From NCBI GenBank assembly GCA_965227905.1, contig OZ245780.1, forward strand, positions 4,774,001 to 4,838,000: a stretch of 64,000 nt of DNA, given 5' to 3'. Shown piece by piece: positions 1-8,606 of this stretch. The first letter of the stretch is position 1. Each line of letters begins with the position of its first letter. The position numbers were made by a program, and so were the translations under genes. The stretch comes from CBDDHT01 sp965227905. Its GTDB lineage: Bacteria; Pseudomonadota; Alphaproteobacteria; Rhizobiales; Methyloligellaceae. A model generated the notes under the pieces. The model worked only from the letters and a program-made list of their open reading frames with translations, was not told the DNA's origin and did not search any database.

Positions 1-777
1 GTCCGACCGCAAAAGATCGCCGTCACTCGCAACTTGCGCGTTCAGCTTTCCGTCGAATTGTGGTGTATCGGTGAAACCCGTGAATGCGCCGTCTACGGCA
101 TAGCTGGTCCCTTTGCCAGCCTCCCGCACCGATCCTTTCAGCCGGAACGACCCATCCTCTTCACGACGGCCGGTCGAGAACCGAATTTCGCGAGATCTCT
201 TGCCAATCTCATAATCGCCCGTGAACTTGAATGGACCGTCAAGCGACCTGGCGGAAAGCACGCCGGTCAGGCCCTTGACCGACCATGGTTCGGCATCCCC
301 CCCGCGCCGCAAGGTGACCGATGCGTCGACGATATTGACGGCTTCGAACGCAACAGCCTTGGGTGCAAAGGGTAGAGCCGCACTGCTGTTACCGAGATCG
401 TGCCAGTTTCCGCGCCCCTCTTCATCGACACTGAGATTGAGGATCGGTTTTTCGATTTCGATCTCGCGCGCCTCAAGCGTCCCGCTGAGGAGGGGTGAGA
501 CTGAAAGCCAGATCGTGAGGGATTCCGCCTTGGCGAGCGGCCGCTCGAAACTACCCTTGGCATCAGCCACCTCAACGCCTTCGAACCGCAGGACCGGCGT
601 TGGCAGAAGCGACAGGCGGACATCGCCACCGACTCCGACCGTGCGACCGACAAGCCTCGTCGCCTCGGCCTCGAACACATAGCGATAACTCGCCCAATCG
701 ATGAGATGGGGTACGGCAAACGCAGCACTCAGGACGAGGATAAGAAATCCTGCAATCGTCAAGAGAAATGAGTTCAC
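1..777 (-). CDS. AsmA family protein, N-terminal part (runs off window)
   Basis: The frame opens with GTG at 777, preceded by an in-frame stop and an AGGGAG ribosome site about 9 bases upstream. It stays open for 259 codons to the window edge, so the C-terminus is missing. Residues 4-25 form one hydrophobic segment (LLTIAGFLILVLSAAFAVP), followed by an AsmA-type region: an RLVGRTVGVGGDVRLSLLPTP-like stretch near residues 40-60, then LTIWLSVSPLLSGTLEAREI. AsmA proteins are inner-membrane anchored with a large periplasmic beta-rich domain and take part in outer-membrane biogenesis and lipid traffic. The gene follows the FAD dehydrogenase on the same strand after 85 bases. The family call is firm; the individual role is unknown. 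Confidence 0.8.
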   Translation of the reverse strand, partial: MNSFLLTIAGFLILVLSAAFAVPHLIDWASYRYVFEAEATRLVGRTVGVGGDVRLSLLPTPVLRFEGVEVADAKGSFERPLAKAESLTIWLSVSPLLSGTLEAREIEIEKPILNLSVDEEGRGNWHDLGNSSAALPFAPKAVAFEAVNIVDASVTLRRGGDAEPWSVKGLTGVLSARSLDGPFKFTGDYEIGKRSREIRFSTGRREEDGSFRLKGSVREAGKGTSYAVDGAFTGFTDTPQFDGKLNAQVASDGDLLRSD

Positions 778-862
778 GTGCGCAGCTCCCTACAGCACAC
801 GGATACGGTCGAAGGATACAATGGGATCACTCCGGTTAACCCCGCGCCCAATGGCGCTACGT

Positions 863-2266
863 TCATGATATCAGAACGATTTTTCCGGGGTTCAAAATAT
901 TGCTGGGGTCTAACGACCTTTTTATGGCGGCCATAAGCTCCAATCCATGGCCGTGCTCGGCACGAAGATACTTCATTTTTCCGGTTCCGACCCCATGTTC
1001 GCCGGTGCATGTACCATCCATGCTTAATGCGCGTTCGACAAGACGGTCCAGAAAGCCTTCCACAATCTTCAGTGCATCGCTGTCATCCTGCGGAATCTGG
1101 ACCTGAACGTGAAAGTTACCATCACCAACATGCCCGACGATAGGGGCAATTAGGCGATGTTTGCGGATATCTTCATGGGTCGCTGTAACACACTCGGCCA
1201 AGCGCGATATAGGCACACAGACGTCGGTCACGATGGCATGTCCGCCTGGGAGAAGGTCGCGCGCCGCCCAATAGGCATCGTGACGGCCGGCCCAGAGCGC
1301 ATTGCGCTCTTCGGCGTGTTCGGCCCAATGGAACGCACCGCCGCCTTCCTCGGCGGCGATTTCTTTGAATGTCTCGACCTGTTCACGCGCCGATGCCTCC
1401 GTCCCATGGAACTCTAGAAAAAGCGTCGGTTCTTCTGCCAGCGTCAGATTCGAATGGGCATTGCAGGCTTTGACCTGAACCGCGTCGAGCAGTTCGATAC
1501 GGGCTGGAATGAGTCCCATTTGAATCGCCATGATCGTTGCATTGCAGGCCCCTTCGATGCTTGTGAATGGACAGACAGCAACCAGGATCGACTCTGGAAT
1601 TCCGTGAAGTTTCACCGTTGCCTCGGTAATGATCCCAAGTGTGCCTTCGGATCCGACCATGAGGTGGGTCAGGTCATAGCCGGCTGACGACTTTCGGGCG
1701 CGGTGGGCGGTCCGCACAACCTCCCCCTCGCCTGTCACCACGGTAAGATTAACGATGTTTTCGCGCATCGTCCCGTAGCGCACGGCATTCGTGCCGGATG
1801 CGCGCGTTGCTGCCATACCCCCGACCGTCGCATCGGCACCCGGGTCTACGGCAAAGAATAGGCCTGTATCACGCAGATGTGCATTCAACTGTTTGCGCGT
1901 GACTCCAGCTTCAACGACACAATCGAGATCCTCCATATTCACCGCAAGGATCTGGTTCATGCGCGAAAAATCGAGACTGATACCGCCTTGGGGCGCATTC
2001 AGATGCCCTTCGAGCGACGTACCGGCACCGAACGGGATAATCGGAACGCCATGTGTCGCGCATAGCTTTACGACCGCGACCACATCATCCGTACACGTTG
2101 GATAAAAAACGGCATCCGGCGGCTCGTTCGCCACCCATGTCAGTGTGTGACCATGTTGCTCGCAGAGCGTTTCGCCTGTCTGTACCCTGTCGCCAAATTG
2201 CGTTTCGAGCAGGCCAACAACTTCCGCACTGGAGCGATCTGCACAATCCGTTGCCAATGCCGGCAT
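863..2266 (-). CDS. FAD-binding D-lactate/glycolate-type dehydrogenase
   Basis: 467 residues, with an FAD_binding_4 domain at the N-terminus and an FAD-oxidase C domain behind it. The PP-loop PFGAGTSLEG is at 78-87. The C-terminal HVGDGNFH (379-386) and GEHGVG (422-427) are the metal- and substrate-site signatures of the D-lactate dehydrogenase (cytochrome)/GlcD group. These enzymes oxidise 2-hydroxy acids and pass electrons to cytochrome c or quinone at the membrane. No GlcE or GlcF genes are adjacent, so a single-subunit D-lactate dehydrogenase is more likely than glycolate oxidase. The ATG start has AAGGGA upstream. The substrate cannot be settled from sequence alone. Confidence 0.85.
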   Translation of the reverse strand: MPALATDCADRSSAEVVGLLETQFGDRVQTGETLCEQHGHTLTWVANEPPDAVFYPTCTDDVVAVVKLCATHGVPIIPFGAGTSLEGHLNAPQGGISLDFSRMNQILAVNMEDLDCVVEAGVTRKQLNAHLRDTGLFFAVDPGADATVGGMAATRASGTNAVRYGTMRENIVNLTVVTGEGEVVRTAHRARKSSAGYDLTHLMVGSEGTLGIITEATVKLHGIPESILVAVCPFTSIEGACNATIMAIQMGLIPARIELLDAVQVKACNAHSNLTLAEEPTLFLEFHGTEASAREQVETFKEIAAEEGGGAFHWAEHAEERNALWAGRHDAYWAARDLLPGGHAIVTDVCVPISRLAECVTATHEDIRKHRLIAPIVGHVGDGNFHVQVQIPQDDSDALKIVEGFLDRLVERALSMDGTCTGEHGVGTGKMKYLRAEHGHGLELMAAIKRSLDPSNILNPGKIVLIS

Positions 2267-2510
2267 TCCCAGATCCCTTCCGGTCTTGCCACTCCGAGTG
2301 GCGCGCGTTCAGATTCTTGAGTGCAAGTTTACTCGACTTACACAATAAGGGCCAATCATCGGCACCAAGCAGCTGCGACATCCATCCCTGTGCTCTGACA
2401 TGTAACCCTATCTAATCATATGGCTTGGCCGATTGGGCCGAGCACTCTAACTTCTTGTTCGACTTGCATCCTTTTCGTCGTTCTCTTTGTCTGCCGGTGC
2501 CCACGTTCGC

Positions 2511-4229
2511 ATGGCCACATCAACAGAGACGCCTCAACACCCGCACGGACCGTCGTCGAAGCCTGGCGATGGTGACGCACGGCCGAGGCGCAAGGCCGCC
2601 GCCCCTATCCGTTGGCTCAGGCAGGTCTTCTTCCGTCGGATTCAACCGAACCTCAATGACTTTGTGGAGGAGCGACAACTCCTTGTCTGGACACTCGCGC
2701 TTGCGATCGGAATTGGAGCGGCTTATCTGGCCATTCTGTTTCGCGAGCTGATCGGTATCTTCCAACTTCCCTGGCTGGGGAGCACCGGCGAGCGCGTTTA
2801 TGCCATCGCAGACGATCTCCCCATCTGGTTGATTATCGCCGTACCGGCAATAGGCGGTCTCATAGTCGGACTGCTCCTCCAGTTCGTTGTTCCAGGACGC
2901 AGGGCACACGGTGTTGCGGATGTGATCGAAGCGCGCGCCCTGCGAGGATGCCGGATCTCTCTTCGGACAGGGTTGGGAAGTGCCCTCGTCTCGTCTGTCT
3001 CATTGGGATTTGGTGCAAGTGTCGGCCGCGAAGGCCCGGTCGTTCATCTCGGTGCGACGCTTGCGTCGGCTCTGGAAGATCTCTTCAAGCTCCCACACAC
3101 GGCGCGGCGCGTGCTGCTTGCCTGCGGTGTTGCCGCCGCCGTATCGGCCTCGTTCAACGCGCCGATCGCCGGTGTCCTGTTCGCACTGGAAGTCATTCTT
3201 GCGCACTATGCTCTGCGGGCCTTCGTGCCGATCACGATTGCCAGCGTTGCAGCCACCGTAATCGCACGCATCCACCTGGGCGATTTCCCAGCCTTTATCC
3301 TTCCCAAGTTCCAGATCGTCTCGTACTGGGAGTTTCCCGCCTTCGCCTTGTTGGGAATCACCTCTGCCGGGATCGCAATTGCGTTCTACTTTGCAATCAT
3401 TGCCAGCGACCGACTGGCCTTGTCCGTTAACATTCCGCTCTGGACACGGCCGGTAATCGGCGGCTTGATGGTCGGTCTCATCGCAACCCAGTTTCCCCAG
3501 GTCTTGGGCGTCGGCTATGACGCGACAGACGCGGCGCTCAAGCAGTTTTTCTCGCTCGAAGTTCTGCTGATGCTGCTGGTCGCGAAAATTGCGGCAACCG
3601 CCATCTCCTTGGCAAGTCGGTTCGGCGGCGGCGTTTTCTCGCCGTCTCTGTATCTTGGCGCTATGACTGGCGGTGCCTTTGGCCTCCTTGCGGCCAGCGT
3701 TTTCCCCGACATAGCTTCGTCATCCGGCCTCTATGCTGTTGTGGGCATGGGCGCTGTGGCCGCAGCCGTTCTCGGTGCACCCATCTCGACTGTCCTCATC
3801 GTCTTCGAACTCACAGGCGATTATCCGATGGCTATTGCACTTTTGCTGGCCGTTTCCATTTCAACCGGCCTGACGCAGGCGGTCCACGGACAGAGCTTCT
3901 TCGCCTGGCAGCTGTCTACGCGCGGTCTCTTTCTTCAGGAAGGCCCACACAAACACATTGCGCATAGTCTGCGGGTGCGCGATTTCATGGCCAAACGTGG
4001 TCCGGACGACGAGATCTTGAGGCGGGACGAGAACGACGATGACCCGTGGCTGACAGAAACCGATACGGTCGAGGCGGCGCTACGTGCCTTCGACCGCGCC
4101 GGTATTGAGCGCATTGCCGTTGTGGACAAGTTCGAGACGACGCGGATTGTCGGCTGGGTCGAGCATCTTCGGGCGCTCAATGCCTATAACGACGCTCTCA
4201 TCGAAGCCCATGAGGAAGAGCACAGATAG
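2511..4229 (+). CDS. ClC-family chloride channel/transporter with C-terminal CBS-like domain
   Basis: A polytopic membrane protein of about 572 residues. The gating-glutamate motif GREGP is at 172-176, and the anion-selectivity motif GGVFSPSL lies in the second half. The classical GSGIP loop is replaced by HGVADVI, as in many EriC/ClcB-type bacterial members. The N-terminus is a basic, Pro-rich cytoplasmic tail. The last 70 residues resemble a single CBS repeat (WLTETDTVEAALRAFDRAG). The protein probably moves chloride across the inner membrane. An in-frame TTG at 2487 would add 8 residues; I prefer the ATG, though neither has a strong ribosome site. It is convergent with the next gene. Confidence 0.88.
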   Translation: MATSTETPQHPHGPSSKPGDGDARPRRKAAAPIRWLRQVFFRRIQPNLNDFVEERQLLVWTLALAIGIGAAYLAILFRELIGIFQLPWLGSTGERVYAIADDLPIWLIIAVPAIGGLIVGLLLQFVVPGRRAHGVADVIEARALRGCRISLRTGLGSALVSSVSLGFGASVGREGPVVHLGATLASALEDLFKLPHTARRVLLACGVAAAVSASFNAPIAGVLFALEVILAHYALRAFVPITIASVAATVIARIHLGDFPAFILPKFQIVSYWEFPAFALLGITSAGIAIAFYFAIIASDRLALSVNIPLWTRPVIGGLMVGLIATQFPQVLGVGYDATDAALKQFFSLEVLLMLLVAKIAATAISLASRFGGGVFSPSLYLGAMTGGAFGLLAASVFPDIASSSGLYAVVGMGAVAAAVLGAPISTVLIVFELTGDYPMAIALLLAVSISTGLTQAVHGQSFFAWQLSTRGLFLQEGPHKHIAHSLRVRDFMAKRGPDDEILRRDENDDDPWLTETDTVEAALRAFDRAGIERIAVVDKFETTRIVGWVEHLRALNAYNDALIEAHEEEHR

Positions 4230-4270
4230 AGAAACCGGTTGCCTTATTGCCAACCGCCGATGTTGCAGGG

Positions 4271-5050
4271 TTAACCTTTTTTCACGGCACCCATCGCGAC
4301 GACAGGTCCGGTCGGCGCACCTGTGGTTGAGCCGCCGACGGGCTCCACACTGACCGCAAGCGTCACGCCTTCCGCGAAGGCCGACTGCAAGGCGGCCGAC
4401 ACAGGAGCGGAACTGTTCCCGCCTCCATCGACGACGCCTAATGAGACCGGAGGATTGTCACCCTTGATCATCCAAAGTTCGAAGACTTTGCCAGCCGGCT
4501 TCTTACCGCCGACATGTTTGATGTGGAGTTGTTTCGTGCCTGTGTCGTAGGTGACATCGAATTTTGCACCGCCGCGCTGGGGCGCAAGTTCAGCGACCAG
4601 TTGATTTCCTTGCGAAGGCGGCTTCCCAGCCATCGACTTATCGATCTCGATCAGGTGCACACCGGCAATCCGCCATTGGCCGGAATGATGTTTGACGAAT
4701 CCGTATCGCGCGAGCCAGGCCCGCCCGTGAGGGCCGACGACGGTTACCCGCTGGGTCGGCTTTCCGAGCTCGTTGGAGACGTCGCCAAATGAGAAGCGGG
4801 TCGGCGCATAGATGGGAACGTAACGCTTGCGCACCATCGCCATGAACGCGATTGGATCAGAAAACTGGCGTTGCAAAGCCGGCGCCGCAAATGAGTAGGC
4901 CTTGCGGGCATCATCCGCCCGAAAAGCGTCGATCTGCGCGGAAATGATCTGCCTGAACGCGGCATGGTCGTTTTCGACATTTTGAGCGTGGGCCGGCCCG
5001 TCTGAGGCACTGATCATGACACCGGCAATAAGGCTGAGAATCAGACGCAT
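4271..5050 (-). CDS. Secreted DUF4864-RskA C-terminal domain fusion protein
   Basis: 259 residues. Residues 1-22 are a signal peptide ending in AHA. Residues about 28-135 match DUF4864 (QIDAFRADDARKAYSFAAP, then GRAWLARYGFVKHHSGQWRI). Residues about 150-255 match the extracytoplasmic domain of anti-sigma-K factor RskA (KVFELWMIKGDNPPVSLGVV and SVEPVGGSTTGAPTGPV). There is no zinc anti-sigma (HxxxCxxC) domain and no internal membrane helix, so it should not bind a sigma factor directly. The whole protein is predicted to be periplasmic. A GGGAG site precedes the ATG. It is divergent from the M28 peptidase gene. Domain calls are confident; the function is unknown. Confidence 0.8.
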   Translation of the reverse strand: MRLILSLIAGVMISASDGPAHAQNVENDHAAFRQIISAQIDAFRADDARKAYSFAAPALQRQFSDPIAFMAMVRKRYVPIYAPTRFSFGDVSNELGKPTQRVTVVGPHGRAWLARYGFVKHHSGQWRIAGVHLIEIDKSMAGKPPSQGNQLVAELAPQRGGAKFDVTYDTGTKQLHIKHVGGKKPAGKVFELWMIKGDNPPVSLGVVDGGGNSSAPVSAALQSAFAEGVTLAVSVEPVGGSTTGAPTGPVVAMGAVKKG

Positions 5051-5334
5051 TGATTCCTATCTCCCTTCGCCCCGGATACTCTGATGGATTTTTGGCCGAC
5101 CGAAATCGTATCGGAAATCGCCAAGCGCCGTCACGCTCGCTTAAGACTTGGAAACTTTGCGGCATTTTTCAAGTGCAGAATATCCATCTTGACCCATAAG
5201 CCGACAACTTCGCCGGACCAGCACGCCAGATGCGTCGACGCGTTCCACGCAATTGCCACTCTTGGATGTTGTGAAAAATCGAATAAGTGACTACGTCAGT
5301 GCACTGGTGATCTGTCTCGCAAGGGCCACATAAC

Positions 5335-6429
5335 ATGCCGGCTGACGGCAATCGCCGTTCGAAATCCACGAAAAGCTTCAGCTGGTCTCGGCGATTTGCC
5401 ATTGCCGGTCTGGTGCTTGCCTTCGCCTATGCCGCGCTGTTTTGGTTCCTGCGCAATCCAACGGTCCTGCACCATTTCGAACATGACCGCGTAAGCGTCG
5501 ATCCAGCAAGGCTCCGACAAGACGTAGCGATGCTAACCAGCATCGAACCGAACCGTAGCGTTGAAAATCCGGATTCTCTGAACAGAGCTGCGGACTTGAT
5601 CGAAGCCGCGTTTTCCAAGACCGGCTGCAGGATTGAGCAACACACGTTTCAATTCCAGAATGAGACCTACCGAAACATAACCTGTTCATTTGGTCCTGCG
5701 ACAGCAAAACGAGTCATCCTAGGCGCTCACTACGACGTGCTGCAGCATTCTCATCCAGCCCGTCCAGCCTTTGCAGGCGAAGTCGGGAAGGCAATGCCCG
5801 GCGCCGATGACAATGCGAGCGGTGTCGCGGGTATCCTTGAGATCGCGCGACTGATTGCACGCGAGCAACCGGCACTCGACCATCGCGTGGACCTCGTCGC
5901 CTTCACATTGGAAGAAATCGGCGAAATGGCCCCGGACGGATCAGGCCTGCTTCGTGCCAATATCGGCAGCCATGAATATGTAAGTGAGCTTCAGATCAAT
6001 AGCGTAGACGTCAAACTGATGGTGTCTGTGGAAATGATCGGCTATTTCGACACGGCCCCGAATTCGCAATCCTTTCCGGAGCCGATTGCTCCCATTCTCT
6101 ATGCGTTCTACCCGGATACCGCAGATTTTATCGGCGTGGTCGGCAGAGCCTGGGACAGACAATCCGTGCCACGCGTCCGCGATCTTATGTCGATCTCAAA
6201 AGAGATGCCGGTCTACTCGATAAATGCGCCGAGACGATTGGTCCCCAGTATTTCGCGCTCGGATCATGCGAATTTCTGGAACGCGGGTTATCCCGCCGTT
6301 ATGGTCACCGACACTGCGGAATTCCGTAATCCGCATTATCACAGAGCCACCGATACGCCAGAGACTCTGGATTACAAACGGATGGCTCTGGTCGTGGAAG
6401 GCCTGTATCGGGTGGCGGTTCTGTACTAG
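5335..6429 (+). CDS. M28 family zinc metallopeptidase, membrane anchored
   Basis: 364 residues with an N-terminal membrane segment (about 20-42) and a periplasmic M28 domain. The expected metal and catalytic residues are visible in order: GAHYDV (His, catalytic Asp), GADDNASG (bridging Asp), TLEEIGE (catalytic and metal Glu), SVEMIGY, and a late NPHYHRATDTPETLDY His. M28 enzymes are di-zinc aminopeptidases or related exopeptidases and amidohydrolases. An AAGGG lies upstream of the ATG. The gene is monocistronic, divergent from the DUF4864-RskA gene. The fold is certain; the substrate is not, because some members act as glutaminyl cyclases. Confidence 0.88.
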   Translation: MPADGNRRSKSTKSFSWSRRFAIAGLVLAFAYAALFWFLRNPTVLHHFEHDRVSVDPARLRQDVAMLTSIEPNRSVENPDSLNRAADLIEAAFSKTGCRIEQHTFQFQNETYRNITCSFGPATAKRVILGAHYDVLQHSHPARPAFAGEVGKAMPGADDNASGVAGILEIARLIAREQPALDHRVDLVAFTLEEIGEMAPDGSGLLRANIGSHEYVSELQINSVDVKLMVSVEMIGYFDTAPNSQSFPEPIAPILYAFYPDTADFIGVVGRAWDRQSVPRVRDLMSISKEMPVYSINAPRRLVPSISRSDHANFWNAGYPAVMVTDTAEFRNPHYHRATDTPETLDYKRMALVVEGLYRVAVLY

Positions 6430-6550
6430 GTCGGGCAAGCCTATTCACTTGCAATGGATGACATGCGTTTGTCGCTAGGTCGGCTCTCTTCTTGAGCTGG
6501 TCTCAATGTCGATAAGTACTGTGATACCAGACATTACTTCATTGTTGCGA

Positions 6551-7144
6551 TCAACTTCGCTTCATCTTTTCAGGTTGCCAAGGGTAGATGCGCGGCAGTG
6601 CCATGGTGAGGCAGGTTGCCACCATCAGCGCAATACCGATGCCGACAATGGCCTGTGTCCATGTTTCCGGCTTCAAAACACCGAGCGAGACAATGACGAG
6701 AAGAAGAGGAATATCGAGGAAATGCGTAAACGTCGGGACGCGTTCCTTCTGACGTGCGTCGGTTAGTTCCGGCGTGACCTGCCCCTTTTCAACGGCCTCA
6801 CGCGCCAGGCGCCGCAGGCGCATGAAATATAGTCTTGTCACCGTGTTTCCTTCGATGAATTCGAAGGCAAACAAGAGCACCATGCCAGCGATCCAAGGAG
6901 TTTTAAGAAACTCCCAGCCGCCATGATACTCGACAATGAGCCACGTCCCAGAGAACAACAGCAACAGCGCGCCCGGAACCACGACGCCGTCATAGAAGAC
7001 AGCAATATTCCGGACGGCCTCTGCGAACACATGCAGATCGGAGAGTTGTCGAGACCGCAAGTCCGCTACGAAGACGCCGATCAACCCACCAGAGATAAGC
7101 GACAATCCGAGGATATGGATCAATCTAAGAGTTTCATATGTCAT
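6551..7144 (-). CDS. DUF2269-like integral membrane protein
   Basis: 197 residues with about five hydrophobic segments: 5-27 (LRLIHILGLSLISGGLIGVF), 55-70, 83-95, and two at the C-terminus. The opening RLIHILG is typical of DUF2269 and related small inner-membrane proteins of unknown function. GGCGGA lies upstream of the ATG. It is the last gene of a three-gene leftward operon (ABM monooxygenase, small membrane protein, this gene), facing away from the MarR regulator that probably controls it. I infer a role in the response governed by that regulator, but no activity can be assigned. Confidence 0.65.
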   Translation of the reverse strand: MTYETLRLIHILGLSLISGGLIGVFVADLRSRQLSDLHVFAEAVRNIAVFYDGVVVPGALLLLFSGTWLIVEYHGGWEFLKTPWIAGMVLLFAFEFIEGNTVTRLYFMRLRRLAREAVEKGQVTPELTDARQKERVPTFTHFLDIPLLLVIVSLGVLKPETWTQAIVGIGIALMVATCLTMALPRIYPWQPEKMKRS

Positions 7145-7170
7145 GGTTGGTTCCGCCTACTTTGAACATG

Positions 7171-7467
7171 TCAAAACCACAGTCGCCTCAGCAGCCCGTC
7201 CTTCCTGACAAGGTGGTGGCAGAGCATCGCGCCCGAATGGAAAGTGAATAACGCGGCAACGGAGCGCTTCCGGCCCATTGCCATTACCGATCCGCCGGCA
7301 ATCGCCAATGCCGGCATCAGAAAAACCATGCCGTAGAGAATCATCTGCTTGACGGCTGCGATTGTCTCCTGGCTCGTGAACAGTTCAGAGATCACCGTTG
7401 ACGACCAGAAAGTAAGAATGGTGAGAAAGCCGACCCCTCCAGCCATGGCATGAATGCGAGTGATCAT
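7171..7467 (-). CDS. Small membrane protein, probably C-terminally truncated
   Basis: 98 residues starting MITRIHAMAGG. Two hydrophobic segments are clear, at about 7-27 (MAGGVGFLTILTFWSSTVIS) and 38-60 (QMILYGMVFLMPALAIAGGS). From memory of the family, relatives run to about 130-140 residues with further helices after the second segment. Here the sequence turns into an unrelated tail (SVAALFTFHSGAMLCHHLV) and stops, which suggests a deletion. The ATG at 7467 is chosen because it begins the conserved core; longer versions of the frame overlap the upstream gene. Middle gene of the operon divergent from the MarR regulator. Confidence 0.55.
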   Translation of the reverse strand: MITRIHAMAGGVGFLTILTFWSSTVISELFTSQETIAAVKQMILYGMVFLMPALAIAGGSVMAMGRKRSVAALFTFHSGAMLCHHLVRKDGLLRRLWF

Positions 7468-7489
7468 GAGGCTATTCGCCGACGCGTCT

Positions 7490-7858
7490 TCATGCGACAC
7501 AGCAGTTTGGGACGGCAATCTTTTCGAATAGATGTGGCGAAGTGGCCGCACTCGAAGGGTAGTGACCGAGCGCATTCTGAAACTCCGGGTTTGAGAACGC
7601 AGCGCGGAAGTCAGCAACCGACTCCCAGACCGCATAGTTCAAGTACATGCTGCTGTTGCCGATCGCCTTGTGCAGTTGGGTACTGATGTAACCTGGCTGC
7701 TTTTTCATCCACAGAGCGTCGTTCCGCCAGGCGTCCTCCATTGCTTCCTGATCGCTCGGATCGACCGTGAACACGTTTACCAGAACAACCGGACCCGCTT
7801 CGGCATCAAGCTGCTCCTGTATCGGGAATGCCGGATCGAATGGTTTGAAGTCGACCAT
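7490..7858 (-). CDS. Antibiotic biosynthesis monooxygenase (ABM) domain protein
   Basis: 122 residues. The core from about residue 20 (GPVVLVNVFTVDPSDQEAM) to 100 (NYAVWESVADFRAAFSNPEF) is a ferredoxin-like ABM dimeric alpha-beta barrel domain. Such proteins are cofactor-less monooxygenases, quinol-modifying enzymes or haem-degrading enzymes. The start at 7858 is fixed by an excellent AAGGAGA site 8 bases upstream. It is the first gene of the leftward operon, separated by 106 bases from the MarR regulator and its two palindromes. Regulation by that MarR protein is an inference; the substrate is unknown. Confidence 0.75.
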   Translation of the reverse strand: MVDFKPFDPAFPIQEQLDAEAGPVVLVNVFTVDPSDQEAMEDAWRNDALWMKKQPGYISTQLHKAIGNSSMYLNYAVWESVADFRAAFSNPEFQNALGHYPSSAATSPHLFEKIAVPNCCVA

Positions 7859-7899
7859 CTGCGCTTCTCCTTGAATGCACATTCTAATTGGTGTCATGT

Positions 7900-7947
7900 T
7901 GTCAAAATGACATCGGATGCAAACCATATTGACAACGTGTTGTCAAT
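7900..7947. promoter_or_regulatory. MarR operator pair in divergent promoter
   Basis: Two inverted repeats lie between the ABM operon and the MarR gene. The stronger is ATTGACAAC-GT-GTTGTCAAT at 7928-7947 (9-base arms, 2-base centre). The second is TGTCA-AAA-TGACA at 7900-7912. Both share the TTGTCA/TGACAA half-site, which fits one winged-helix dimer binding both and controlling both directions. Binding by the adjacent MarR protein is inferred. Confidence 0.7.
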
Positions 7948-7964
7948 TAATATCGGAGGAAGAC

Positions 7965-8435
7965 ATGAGCAAGCGGCAATGGACCGAAGCCGGAGAAGCG
8001 ACGACAGAGCTTATTCTGGATGTGTTTCGGCTGAATGGTCGCTTGCTGATCGCGGGTGACAGGTTGGTTGCGGACCTCGGACTGACCAGCGCTCGCTGGC
8101 AGGTTCTTGGCGCCATTGCCTCCGCCGACCGACCAGAGCCCGTGGCGAGGCATGCGCGCAATATGGGGTTACACCGACAAGGCGTTCAGCGCATTGTCAA
8201 CGAGATGGCCAAAGAAGGCATCGTGGAATTCCAGCAAAACCCCCACCACAAGCGAGCGCAACATGTTCTCTTGACGGCAAAAGGCCGGGAGGTCTTCGAC
8301 GCCGCAATGGCATTGCAAATTCCATGGGTGAATGCCCTGTCAGAAGGACTGAAGCCGAAAGATATCGCGACGGCGAAAAGAGTGATCGATCGACTCAAAA
8401 CAGGCCTTGAGCAGGAGATCGAGGCTGTCACTTGA
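7965..8435 (+). CDS. MarR family transcriptional regulator
   Basis: 156 residues. A winged helix-turn-helix occupies about residues 35-115: LTSARWQVLGAIASADRP, then HARNMGLHRQGVQRIVNEM as the recognition region, and the wing HHKRAQHVLLTAKGREV. Flanking helices should form the dimer interface. The start is set by GGAGG 7 bases before the ATG at 7965; upstream codons in this frame lie inside the operator and are rejected. The protein probably represses itself and the divergent ABM monooxygenase operon through the two TTGTCA palindromes. The ligand is unknown. Confidence 0.88.
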   Translation: MSKRQWTEAGEATTELILDVFRLNGRLLIAGDRLVADLGLTSARWQVLGAIASADRPEPVARHARNMGLHRQGVQRIVNEMAKEGIVEFQQNPHHKRAQHVLLTAKGREVFDAAMALQIPWVNALSEGLKPKDIATAKRVIDRLKTGLEQEIEAVT

Positions 8436-8475
8436 GTCGGTCGAATGCGCCTTCAAGAGGCTTCAGACACTTTCG

Positions 8476-8601
8476 CTAGTTCTCGAAACCACCATAACCT
8501 TCGCCAGCCGGCTGATGGCCATCCGTCTCCGAGCACTCCTGTGACTCGCTAACTTCGAGAGTCGTGAACTGCCGTTCGCGACTGGTGTGGGGATCGCATC
8601 C
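8476..8601 (-). pseudogene. Tail remnant of a second HEIFH-type secreted protein gene
   Basis: Reading leftward, about 38 codons ending in a TAG at 8476-8478 encode a peptide that aligns to the C-terminus of the protein at 18402-20327. The clearest block is PAGEGYGGFEN here against PAGEGFGGFEN there, preceded by ERQFTTLEVSESQECSE against ERQYSNVEVSDTQDYSE. There is no start codon in this frame and nothing homologous further upstream, where the CobW gene ends. I read it as the surviving 3' end of a paralogue. The two tails differ at many bases, so this is an old event. Confidence 0.7.
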
Positions 8602-8606
8602 GGGTA

